Assembly (NCBI GenBank): GCA_000991205.1
Contig: LBRC01000001.1
Span: 1-47,664, forward strand
Length of the DNA: 47,664 nucleotides
DNA from: Parcubacteria group bacterium GW2011_GWA2_36_10
GTDB taxonomy: Bacteria > Patescibacteriota > Patescibacteriia > UBA1558 > GWA2-36-10
Reading direction: 5' to 3'
Below the pieces are notes generated by a model. It worked only from the letters and a program-made list of their open reading frames with translations, was not told the DNA's origin and did not search any database. Made by a program: the position numbers and the translations under genes. Shown here piece by piece: positions 36,866 through 43,474 of the stretch; the first letter of the stretch is position 1, and each line of letters opens with the position of its first letter.

Positions 36866-36954
36866 GAATTCTTTTGTTTAATTAATAAAATGTTCTTTAA
36901 GCAAATAAATTTACCTTGACTAAATTATCAGCATCCAAATGCATTTGGACTGGA

Positions 36955-36969
36955 TCCGCCTTTGGCGGA
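36955..36969. repeat. Short GC palindrome (TCCGCC/GGCGGA, TTT loop)
   Basis: A 6-base inverted repeat with TTT loop in the leader of the surface protein gene. It belongs to the scattered set of GC-rich palindromes seen between genes in this part of the window. Confidence 0.6.
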
Positions 36970-37236
36970 AAACCACAATGCCTAGTTCCTCCCAAATAAA
37001 TGAGATCGACCTTGCTGATCACTAAGCTTGTAGGCAATAAAATAGCTCGAGTACGAAACTCGAAAGTAAATATTATTTAAAGTCTTAAGAACAAACAATA
37101 ACCCCTAATCGCGCGCGATATAGCGATAAGTTAGGGATTATAGTCTTTCTTCCGTGCATGGGAACAAAAACTATGTATCCACAACCTATCTCAAAATCCT
37201 GTTTAGGATTCACGCGCTAATTAGATATATTTTCAA

Positions 37237-37256
37237 CCTGCCTGCCGGCAGGCAGG
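37237..37256. repeat. Perfect 20-base palindrome after the DUF5667 gene
   Basis: CCTGCCTGCC followed at once by its own complement, GGCAGGCAGG. It starts 5 bases beyond the DUF5667 stop codon and could act as terminator, or as one of the mobile REP-like palindromes of the genome. Confidence 0.75.
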
Positions 37257-37260
37257 AAAA

Positions 37261-38574
37261 TTATTGTAAAAATTCGCTTTCTGGTTTAGCCTGAATATCC
37301 AGACCATTCATCGCTCTATTTATCTCTGTAGTAGTGCTAGCAGTATTAATAGTATTTAGAGTAGTTGGTTTAGAGATTGGTTTCACTTGCTCGATAGTAG
37401 AAGTGCTGTTCACGCTGTCTTTGACAGTTTTTTCAATAGTTCTCAAAGCGCTGCCAATATTTTCTTGCATTACTTTACTTTCTAAGAGTTTGTCGGCTGC
37501 GTCTTTGAAAGAACCAGCGTCCAATAAAAGCTTAGCCTCACCCAACTTGCCTTCGGCTGCTTTTGGTTTTTCACTGATTTCTTTGAGACTAATCACATCA
37601 CCATTGATATTGATAGCCGGCGTCACTTGTACTATATCTTTATTGACTTGGGAGTTCACAGCTTCGGCTTGTTTTTTAGAGTCTTGGATATCAGTAGTTA
37701 ATTGGCTAATTTCTGACTTAATGATTTCAGCGACCGCTGTTTGTACCGCTTTCACTTCGGCTTGATCAGCTACAGCTTGTTTTTGGTCAGCTTGACTATT
37801 GGTGCTCTTTTCAACGTTTTGCGCAGCGGAAGCCACTACTTCTTGATGAACTTCAACGGCTACTTTGACAGCAGTTTTGTCAGCATCAGCGCTAGCAGTT
37901 TTTACTTCAGCTAAAGCCTGCTCTAAAACTGGATTATTATTAGTTAAGGCTTGCGCTTCCAAAACTATTACCTTATCTTTGGTTTGATTAGCCACTTCTT
38001 TGACTTTTTGAGCTAATAGGACAGTTTCTAGTGGGGCTTCTTTTTCTTCTTTGACGATCTGCAAAGTCTTATCTACCGCGGCTGTATCTTTACCTAAATA
38101 GCTAATAACTTGTTTTAAAACTTTGTCATTAGCGATTTGCTTATCTGGATCACTTTTGGTACTAGCGACGATTTTATCTAATTCTTGTAAACGTTTAGTG
38201 ATATGTTTGATATAAACTTCAGCTTCTTTGGTTGAGCTGACGGCCAAGGTCAATTCGGCTTTTTCAAAGCCACGCTTGATTGGCCACAAAGCTTCACCTG
38301 GCACAGAGGCTTGAGCGGCAAAAGTCATGCCAGAGCCTAAGAAAATTACCAGCAAAAAAGCCACTGTTTTAGCCAATGAAGGCATTAAACGACGGGTAAT
38401 TTTCATGCTGAATAAACGAAAACGTTCTTCAGCAGTCAAGCTATGGGCTTTCATCAAACGATGTTGAGAATAAATCTCTGATAAAAGCTGATGTTTGGTT
38501 GTTCTTTCCCAATCATTATCCACTTGGCAAAGTGGTAAGTGTTTGATTTGGGAAATTTTTTTAGCTAAATTCAT
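37261..38574 (-). CDS. DUF5667-containing membrane protein, probable anti-sigma or sigma-linked partner
   Basis: 437 residues. The N-terminal 65 residues are soluble and contain a W-E-R-T segment, then a single membrane helix at about 69-88 (TVAFLLVIFLGSGMTFAA). Residues 89-135 match DUF5667: the family's PGEALWPIKRGFEKAELTLA signature followed by helical YIKHITKRLQELDKI. The rest (about 140-437) is Ala/Lys/Gln/Val-rich coiled-coil-like sequence exposed outside. It lies 18 bases downstream of the ECF sigma gene. In related operons DUF5667 proteins follow sigma factors and are thought to restrain them; here that is inference. No zinc-binding anti-sigma motif is visible. Confidence 0.85.
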   Translation of the reverse strand: MNLAKKISQIKHLPLCQVDNDWERTTKHQLLSEIYSQHRLMKAHSLTAEERFRLFSMKITRRLMPSLAKTVAFLLVIFLGSGMTFAAQASVPGEALWPIKRGFEKAELTLAVSSTKEAEVYIKHITKRLQELDKIVASTKSDPDKQIANDKVLKQVISYLGKDTAAVDKTLQIVKEEKEAPLETVLLAQKVKEVANQTKDKVIVLEAQALTNNNPVLEQALAEVKTASADADKTAVKVAVEVHQEVVASAAQNVEKSTNSQADQKQAVADQAEVKAVQTAVAEIIKSEISQLTTDIQDSKKQAEAVNSQVNKDIVQVTPAININGDVISLKEISEKPKAAEGKLGEAKLLLDAGSFKDAADKLLESKVMQENIGSALRTIEKTVKDSVNSTSTIEQVKPISKPTTLNTINTASTTTEINRAMNGLDIQAKPESEFLQ

Positions 38575-38592
38575 CTCGATTTATCTTATTAT

Positions 38593-39147
38593 TTATGATT
38601 CTTTAATTATTTCTTTAAGCTTGGTCATTGCTCGATGAAGTAAAACTCGGATATTAGCTTTGTCTTTTTGACAGATCTCACTGATTTCCTCAAAAGACAA
38701 GTCTTCGACATAGCGTAAGAGTAAAACTTCTTGATACTCTGGTTTTAACTTTTGTAAATAATGTAGTAATTTTTCTGTATCGATATCAAAGTCGATTTTG
38801 TCAGTCATAGTCTCATCTGAAAGCTCTTCTTTTTCCGCAAAGTCTTCTAAAGGTAAGTCTTGAGCTTTGTGCTGACGATAATAATCAACGACGACATTTC
38901 TCGCTATCCGATAGATAAAAGCTTGAAAATTCTTAATCTGCTTTTGATCTACTAGATATTGCCAAGCTTTTAAAAATACGTCTTGGGTCAAATCTTCAGC
39001 AATTTGTCGATTTGCTACCTTTAAACTAATAAAACGGTAGATTTGCTTGACATAATGGTCATAAAAAAAAGCAAAAGCCTCGCTATCGCCGCCTTTGAGC
39101 CTTAAAAAAGCTATTTTCTCTTTTAAATTACTACTTATACTTTTCAT
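38593..39147 (-). CDS. ECF (sigma70-family) RNA polymerase sigma factor
   Basis: 184 residues. Region 2 shows AFAFFYDHYVKQIYRFI and AEDLTQDVFLKAWQ, region 2.4-like YRIARNVVVDYYR, and region 4 LKPEYQEVLLLRYVEDLSFE followed by a helix-turn-helix EISEICQKDKANIRVLLHRA. Length and layout fit ECF sigma factors. It heads the operon that continues with the DUF5667 gene. Its promoter (39268-39296) is of housekeeping type, so it may be constitutively transcribed and controlled by the partner protein. The surface protein gene downstream is a candidate target. Confidence 0.94.
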   Translation of the reverse strand: MKSISSNLKEKIAFLRLKGGDSEAFAFFYDHYVKQIYRFISLKVANRQIAEDLTQDVFLKAWQYLVDQKQIKNFQAFIYRIARNVVVDYYRQHKAQDLPLEDFAEKEELSDETMTDKIDFDIDTEKLLHYLQKLKPEYQEVLLLRYVEDLSFEEISEICQKDKANIRVLLHRAMTKLKEIIKES

Positions 39148-39199
39148 ATATTAAGACGCTGTAGCTCTTAAAATGTTACACTTGGCTTTTTTAATAAAA

Positions 39200-39217
39200 T
39201 TGGCTAATATTAGCCAA
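39200..39217. repeat. Perfect 18-base palindrome in the sigma factor leader
   Basis: TTGGCTAATATTAGCCAA equals its own reverse complement. It sits between the sigma promoter and the start codon (53 bases away). A dimeric repressor site is plausible; no loop is available, so an RNA hairpin is less likely. Confidence 0.55.
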
Positions 39218-39267
39218 AATAATAAATACATCGACTTTTTGCTTGCTTAAAAATTTAAGTATTTAAT

Positions 39268-39296
39268 ATAATACCATTTTTAAGGGGTTTTGTAAA
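39268..39296 (-). promoter_or_regulatory. Promoter of the ECF sigma/DUF5667 operon
   Basis: On the minus strand TTTACA (39296-39291) and TATTAT (39273-39268) are 17 bases apart, each one base off consensus. The leader would be about 110 bases long and includes the palindrome at 39200-39217. Confidence 0.6.
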
Positions 39297-39323
39297 GATT
39301 TTTAGAGAGAATTAATGTCTATT

Positions 39324-40415
39324 TTATAGCTGAACTTCTATCTCCTGCTCTAGCTCATTTCTGGAGATTTTTAAAAGTATTTTATCGCCTGGACGATAAC
39401 TTTGAATAATAGAAGTCAAACTACGCTCGGCTGTAATCACTTCATTATTTACCGCTACTACTTGATCACCTACTTTTAAGCCCGCTTTAGCAGCCACGCT
39501 ATTAGCTGTCACCGCTGATAACTGCGCGTGATACAACAAATGTCCTTTTTGGTTAAAGCCGGCTTGATTTTCAAAATCAAAGTAATACAAACCTAAACTT
39601 GGTCGTTGAGTTTGAGATAACAATGATTTGACAGCTTGTTTCAAATATTCGGCTGGAATTAACAACTTATCTTGTTTTACTTGATAAAAAACTCCCAGCA
39701 CATCACCTTTGACATTAAAAAATGGCGTGCCAGCTAAATTAGTACTTTCTGCTTGATCACCTAGACGTAAATAATAGTCTACTTTATCAGTCGATAAAAA
39801 CTGTTCTATTTGATAATGCTCATGAGCCAAATAATCTCGATAAAAAACATGCTCCATGCTTTCGGCTAAATCAAAATTAGTAAAAACTGTTTCACCAACG
39901 GCTAGTTTACTAGTTAATTGAAAATCAATCGGCTGTAAAAAGTCAGCTTCAATCTTTACAAAAACTAAATTAGTAAAATCATCAGACTTTGTTTCTTTGA
40001 TCGGATAAATTTGATCACCCAAGACAATCATTTCTTTGCCTGTCTTTACTACTTGGTCAGTGGACATCAGCCAACCATCAGAAGTCACCACGGTCGCTGC
40101 GCCTAAATAATCTTCAGGCAAAAAAGTCATTTGCTTTATTTTTGGTAAAATAGCTTTAGCAGTATAGACGCCAGCTACACTTTGCTCATATTTTCTAGCT
40201 AAATCAGTCAATGGCTGTTCTAAATTCACCGTAATATTACGGTTAAAATCACCTAAAGGATTTAAGCCTGCCTTATCCCAAGACAAAGCCTGCATCGCCC
40301 AAAAACCTAAAGCTCCACCAATGACGGCAATTGTGACGGTCAATAAACCCAAATTCACCAAAGATGGCGGACGATTAGTAGTTGGTCTTTCAAAATGTGG
40401 TTGTCTTTCTTCCAT
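39324..40415 (-). CDS. HtrA-like membrane-anchored protein with PDZ domain and degenerate protease triad
   Basis: 363 residues: cytoplasmic 1-21, membrane helix about 22-45 (LLTVTIAVIGGALGFWAMQA), trypsin-like region about 75-270 and PDZ domain about 275-362 (AAKAGLKVGDQVVAVNNEVI). The usual catalytic motifs are changed: TNxHV is STDQV (His to Gln), the Asp motif is FTNLVFVKI (Asp to Asn), and GNSGGP is NLAGTP (Ser to Ala). It therefore probably binds or senses peptides without cutting them. It lies just upstream of the sigma operon, whose promoter starts 28 bases before its stop codon end, so a role in envelope sensing is possible but unproved. Confidence 0.82.
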   Translation of the reverse strand: MEERQPHFERPTTNRPPSLVNLGLLTVTIAVIGGALGFWAMQALSWDKAGLNPLGDFNRNITVNLEQPLTDLARKYEQSVAGVYTAKAILPKIKQMTFLPEDYLGAATVVTSDGWLMSTDQVVKTGKEMIVLGDQIYPIKETKSDDFTNLVFVKIEADFLQPIDFQLTSKLAVGETVFTNFDLAESMEHVFYRDYLAHEHYQIEQFLSTDKVDYYLRLGDQAESTNLAGTPFFNVKGDVLGVFYQVKQDKLLIPAEYLKQAVKSLLSQTQRPSLGLYYFDFENQAGFNQKGHLLYHAQLSAVTANSVAAKAGLKVGDQVVAVNNEVITAERSLTSIIQSYRPGDKILLKISRNELEQEIEVQL

Positions 40416-40432
40416 AAAATTTATTTAGCTTA

Positions 40433-40455
40433 TTTTTCCCGCGATGCGGGAAAAA
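40433..40455. repeat. Palindrome TTTTTCCCGC/GCGGGAAAAA with GAT loop
   Basis: Ten-base arms (40433-40442, 40446-40455) directly upstream of the HtrA-like gene. It matches the copy at 41069-41091 except for the loop. Either strand would form a hairpin ending in a T tract, so it could be a bidirectional terminator. Confidence 0.75.
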
Positions 40456-40486
40456 TATAGCAGTTTTACATATTAATCGCTACTTA

Positions 40487-40505
40487 TCCCATCGCGAAGC
40501 GGGAC
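40487..40505. repeat. Imperfect member of the CCCGC palindrome set
   Basis: TCCC and GGGA flank an ATCGCGAAGC centre, a decayed version of the neighbouring palindromes. Confidence 0.4.
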
Positions 40506-40536
40506 AAAAAGCAAAACTATATTAATATTATCTCTT

Positions 40537-40561
40537 ATTCTCCCACCGAAGGCGGGAGAAT
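40537..40561. repeat. Palindrome ATTCTCCCACC/GGCGGGAGAAT with GAA loop
   Basis: Eleven-base arms with one mismatch (A45 of the left arm against C53), just downstream of the coiled-coil gene's stop codon. Third of three such elements within 130 bases. Confidence 0.65.
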
Positions 40562-40578
40562 ATATAGATTTTTATTTT

Positions 40579-41037
40579 TTAATGCGCTAAAACAATTTGT
40601 GTTTCAGCGACATTAAGTATTTTCTTTTTATGTAAAATATTAGTTAATTTATCTACTCTTTTGTGTTTATAATTATGCTCCACTCCAAACTCAGCAAATT
40701 TATCATCCAAGTCTGTCTTTCTTACTAATCGTGTATTTATAGTAACCTTTATATCTTTTAGATCTCCTTCTACATTACTTAAAGAGTTTTCGATTTTTTG
40801 AAAACGTTGTTCGTCAAGTTCGGCGGTTTTCAATATAACATCTAAAATCTCATTCTTTTGATCTTCTAACTTTTGATCCATAGCCACCAAAATCTCATCT
40901 TTTTGGATCGATAATTTTTGATCAATGTTTTGATTAACAGCTGTTAAAATATCGTCTTTTTGGATCGATAATTTTTGATCAATGTTTTGATTGATGGCCT
41001 GTAATAACTCTTGATTTGTGATTTCACTTTTCTTCAT
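40579..41037 (-). CDS. Coiled-coil protein with internal tandem repeat, unknown function
   Basis: 152 residues, hydrophilic, no signal peptide or membrane segment. The first half contains repeats of 19 residues (NQNIDQKLSIQKD-IL twice, then a third DQKLEDQKNEIL form) that predict a long helix or coiled coil. The second half (EQRFQKIENSLSNVEGDLKD) is also coiled-coil and ends in a basic segment KHKRVDKLTNILHKKKIL. Small proteins of this kind are frequent in CPR genomes, with no assigned role. It stands alone between palindromic repeats. Confidence 0.75.
   Translation of the reverse strand: MKKSEITNQELLQAINQNIDQKLSIQKDDILTAVNQNIDQKLSIQKDEILVAMDQKLEDQKNEILDVILKTAELDEQRFQKIENSLSNVEGDLKDIKVTINTRLVRKTDLDDKFAEFGVEHNYKHKRVDKLTNILHKKKILNVAETQIVLAH
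40899..40992 (-). repeat. Tandem 57-base repeat inside the coiled-coil gene
   Basis: A 37-base stretch occurs identically at 40899-40935 and 40956-40992, offset 57 bases. It encodes the duplicated 19-residue unit. Confidence 0.85.
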
Positions 41038-41068
41038 AAAGTTTTTCTTTAATTATTATATCTACTTA

Positions 41069-41091
41069 TTTTTCCCGCGACGCGGGAAAAA
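41069..41091. repeat. Palindrome TTTTTCCCGC/GCGGGAAAAA with GAC loop
   Basis: Same arms as the element at 40433-40455, with the loop GAC instead of GAT. It lies between the coiled-coil gene and the membrane protein gene and probably terminates transcription from either side. Confidence 0.75.
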
Positions 41092-41108
41092 CATAGCCTT
41101 TTATAATT

Positions 41109-41834
41109 TTAAAAAATAGCACTAATAAATAATAAAATAATTACTCCCAAAAAGCCCAAGAAATAACGAATATAGTGTCTTAGATGGCTTAAGTACCATT
41201 CTAGCACAAAAAACCACCAAAGTGTAGCCACAGTACCAGCTACATAGAAGCTAATTGGCAACAAATATAGGGCCACTAATATCTCACCTAAAGTCAATAA
41301 AACCAGCCAAATTAAACCTTTATTTTCTATTTCTGGCACTAAAGCTAAAATATCTTTGGTCCAAAAATAAGCAGCTAATAATAAAAATATTAAACTATAA
41401 AATAAAGAAAAAGAAATAAAGATAATCAAGTAATAAAAACTACAGGCCAGTAACCAAAAAGAAAAATAATATAAAAAACGATTAAAGGCTAAATAGTCTG
41501 GGTCATTAATATTTTTCAATTTCTTAAAATAAGTAGCCAACAACCAAAAAATAACTCCCCACAATACCACCACGCCAATCATGAGCCAATAACGCAAAAT
41601 ATCGTTAGTTAATAAAATCATAAACAAAATTTGTGAGATAAAAACTAAGCTCAGATTAAACCACAGCTGTAAAAAATTCCAAAAATATTTACCAGCTACC
41701 CAGTACTCCATTATCACTAAAATTAACAGTGAGATAACTACCACCCACCAAATAGAGCCTGGCTTGGTAAAAAATCGCCAGAAATTTAAGGCTAATAGCA
41801 AGGGTGTTAAAAAAATTGGTAAAATTTTATTCAT
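41109..41834 (-). CDS. Integral membrane protein of unknown function
   Basis: 241 residues with about seven or eight hydrophobic helices spaced along the whole length, and short polar loops. The N-terminal ILPIFLTPLLLALNFW could be a signal anchor. No motif of a known transporter or enzyme is visible. Trp and Phe are abundant. It is followed (5 bases) by the SET-domain gene in the same direction. Not recognised; similar proteins may be conserved in CPR lineages. Confidence 0.72.
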   Translation of the reverse strand: MNKILPIFLTPLLLALNFWRFFTKPGSIWWVVVISLLILVIMEYWVAGKYFWNFLQLWFNLSLVFISQILFMILLTNDILRYWLMIGVVVLWGVIFWLLATYFKKLKNINDPDYLAFNRFLYYFSFWLLACSFYYLIIFISFSLFYSLIFLLLAAYFWTKDILALVPEIENKGLIWLVLLTLGEILVALYLLPISFYVAGTVATLWWFFVLEWYLSHLRHYIRYFLGFLGVIILLFISAIF

Positions 41835-41839
41835 AAAAT

Positions 41840-42355
41840 TTATCTTTTATCTAATGCTTTAATATATTTGTTTAAAAGAGGTGAAAAATGATTTTTATAT
41901 CTTCTTTGCAACTCTTTATTTTGCCAATCTTTTCCTGTGACACGTCCACGACACAAAGATGAACCGCATTTACATTTCCACTTTGAAACATATTTTTCAT
42001 TTGCTTCCCAAATTGCATAATCAACGGTAATTTCCTCACCTTTTTTAATTTTCTGTTTGGCAATCAAAGTATAAGCATCTGCCATCCAAACATTGGGCTC
42101 ACAAGAATGATTAATAAAATAACCATCATCATTACCTCTTACCTCAAAACTATAAAGATCATCATCCCATTGCATAACTAACATTTTCTTTTCCCGTGCC
42201 TTATCTGCTCCGACTTTATCTGTATAACCACAAGTACCAAAAATTATAAGTTTTTCACCTTTTTTGATAAAAGAATTAGCAAACATACCACTTCCCTCAA
42301 TAAAACTGTTATACACATCAACTTTTGGACTTCTCCAATCTTTTTTCAAATTCAT
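41840..42355 (-). CDS. SET-domain protein (putative lysine methyltransferase)
   Basis: 171 residues. The SET core is recognisable: GSGMFANSFIKKGE near residues 21-34, the SAM-binding NHSCEPNVW at 103-111, and KKGEEITVDYA with the catalytic-region tyrosine at about 128-138. A post-SET-like zinc cluster follows (WKCKCGSSLCRG). Overall length suits a minimal SET protein. Known bacterial SET proteins methylate ribosomal, host or DNA-binding proteins; the target here is unknown. It lies 5 bases from the membrane protein gene. Confidence 0.87.
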   Translation of the reverse strand: MNLKKDWRSPKVDVYNSFIEGSGMFANSFIKKGEKLIIFGTCGYTDKVGADKAREKKMLVMQWDDDLYSFEVRGNDDGYFINHSCEPNVWMADAYTLIAKQKIKKGEEITVDYAIWEANEKYVSKWKCKCGSSLCRGRVTGKDWQNKELQRRYKNHFSPLLNKYIKALDKR

Positions 42356-42370
42356 AAAAAATTTCTCTAC

Positions 42371-42395
42371 TTTCCTCCGCCGAAGGCGGAGGAAA
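42371..42395. repeat. Palindrome TTTCCTCCGCC/GGCGGAGGAAA with GAA loop
   Basis: Perfect 11-base arms, 42371-42381 and 42385-42395, between the HAD and SET genes. It resembles the CCGCC element at 40537-40561. Confidence 0.75.
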
Positions 42396-42403
42396 TAAAC
42401 TAT

Positions 42404-43015
42404 TTATAATATTGTTTTAATTTTAATAATATCATTTATCAAAAAATCTGGTTTTGCTGCAGCTAAAATCTTTTCGTGCTGAAAACCCCATGTAATACCA
42501 ATCGTTTTAATACCCGCTTTTCTCCCAGCCTCCACATCACCGGAAGTATCCCCCATATAAAAACTTTGTTTTTTATCTAAATTAAATTCTTTAACTAGAG
42601 AACTAATGGCTATTTTTTTATCATGAACTTCACAAATTGTTTTTTTTATCAAATTTTCAAGGCCAGATTTTTTAATTTCTGGTATTAATTTTGACTGCCA
42701 ATCTGAACTTACAATAAATAATTTAAATCCTTTTTTATCTAAATAGTTAAATATTATTTTAACATGTTTATAAATTTTTGGATCGCCCGCCAAATGGATA
42801 TATTTTTCATATAACTTATCTTGTTTGTCTTTATCTAAATTAGGAAAATACTTATGCCAAAACTGCATATATGGCTGAGTAAAATTTAATCTAATTTCAT
42901 TTTTATTAATTGGTTTTTTATCCAGCTCAATAAACATGTTTTTGCAAACATAATAAAAACAATAAAAATTGTCACTTAAAGTTCCCGACCAGTCAAAAAT
43001 AACTGCTTTATTCAT
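42404..43015 (-). CDS. HAD-superfamily phosphatase (phosphoglycolate phosphatase-like)
   Basis: 203 residues. VIFDWSGTLSDN at 5-16 is motif I, in which the second Asp of DxDGT is Ser; FIVSSD is motif II, and FYMGDTSGDVEAGRKAGI is motif III/IV with the Asp pair. The helical cap lies at about 20-90. HAD phosphatases hydrolyse small phosphorylated metabolites. The Ser change is unusual and may alter or reduce activity, since the second Asp is the general acid. Located 6 bases from the DUF192 gene. Confidence 0.85.
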   Translation of the reverse strand: MNKAVIFDWSGTLSDNFYCFYYVCKNMFIELDKKPINKNEIRLNFTQPYMQFWHKYFPNLDKDKQDKLYEKYIHLAGDPKIYKHVKIIFNYLDKKGFKLFIVSSDWQSKLIPEIKKSGLENLIKKTICEVHDKKIAISSLVKEFNLDKKQSFYMGDTSGDVEAGRKAGIKTIGITWGFQHEKILAAAKPDFLINDIIKIKTIL

Positions 43016-43021
43016 AATAAT

Positions 43022-43474
43022 TTATTTACTAAATAATTCTTGCCCGACTTGTAATTTTAAACGTTGAATGGTGCCTGAAGGCAATTCTAGCACTTGATTG
43101 ACTGGCATCGGTGAAGTGTATAGAGGTAAGTCTTTCAAAGCTGTATTTTTAGCTAGCTTGGGCATGTTTTCAATATAAGCCATAATTTTACCGTCAAGTA
43201 GCCAAACTAAGTCAATGGCAAAATTCATTTCTTTCATCCAAAAAGATAGATTTTGTTTTTCTGGATAAATAAATAGCATGCCTTGATTTTGCTCTAAACC
43301 CTCTCTATTAGATAGTCCTTGGCGATATTGCTCGGGCGTTTTGGCTAAATCTAAGACAAAATCAACTCCTACTAAATTATAAGTTTGCTTTTCAAAAATC
43401 AAACTTTTTTGTCCACAAGCAGATAAAAATAAAATAAACGCTAATAAACAAAAAGATTTAATTTTGTTGGGCAT
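43022..43474 (-). CDS. DUF192-family lipoprotein
   Basis: 150 residues. The N-terminus is a lipoprotein signal ending LFLSAC at 16-21 (lipobox, Cys lipidated). The rest is the DUF192 fold: VDFVLDLAKTPEQYRQGLSN, GMLFIYPEKQNLSFWMKEM, and the C-terminal VNQVLELPSGTIQRLKLQVG. Family function is not established. It starts within the end of the MraY-like transferase gene (17-base overlap), so the two are translationally coupled. Confidence 0.92.
   Translation of the reverse strand: MPNKIKSFCLLAFILFLSACGQKSLIFEKQTYNLVGVDFVLDLAKTPEQYRQGLSNREGLEQNQGMLFIYPEKQNLSFWMKEMNFAIDLVWLLDGKIMAYIENMPKLAKNTALKDLPLYTSPMPVNQVLELPSGTIQRLKLQVGQELFSK

Larger units (their letters stand above)
36866..37260 (-). promoter_or_regulatory. 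Long leader and promoter region of the surface protein gene
   Basis: 395 bases with no convincing gene. A TATAAT box lies at 37142-37137 on the minus strand, with only a poor -35. Transcription from there gives a leader of about 265 bases. It holds a foldable segment at 37103-37136 (CCCTA/TAGGG and ATCGC/GCGAT arms), perfect palindrome CCAAATGCATTTGG at 36935-36948, and TCCGCC-TTT-GGCGGA at 36955-36969. A Shine-Dalgarno-like GGGAGGAA (36993-36986) precedes only short frames. Long structured leaders are common on highly expressed surface-layer mRNAs. Confidence 0.5.

Noticed and set aside
36940..37000. Leader peptide after the GGGAGGAA at 36993-36986
   Set aside because: The only frames begin at GTG or TTG and give 16-18 residues with no regulatory signature; kept only as part of the leader observation.
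40433..41091. CRISPR array from the repeated CCCGC elements
   Set aside because: Spacing is irregular, repeats are palindromes of about 23 bases, and a gene lies between them.
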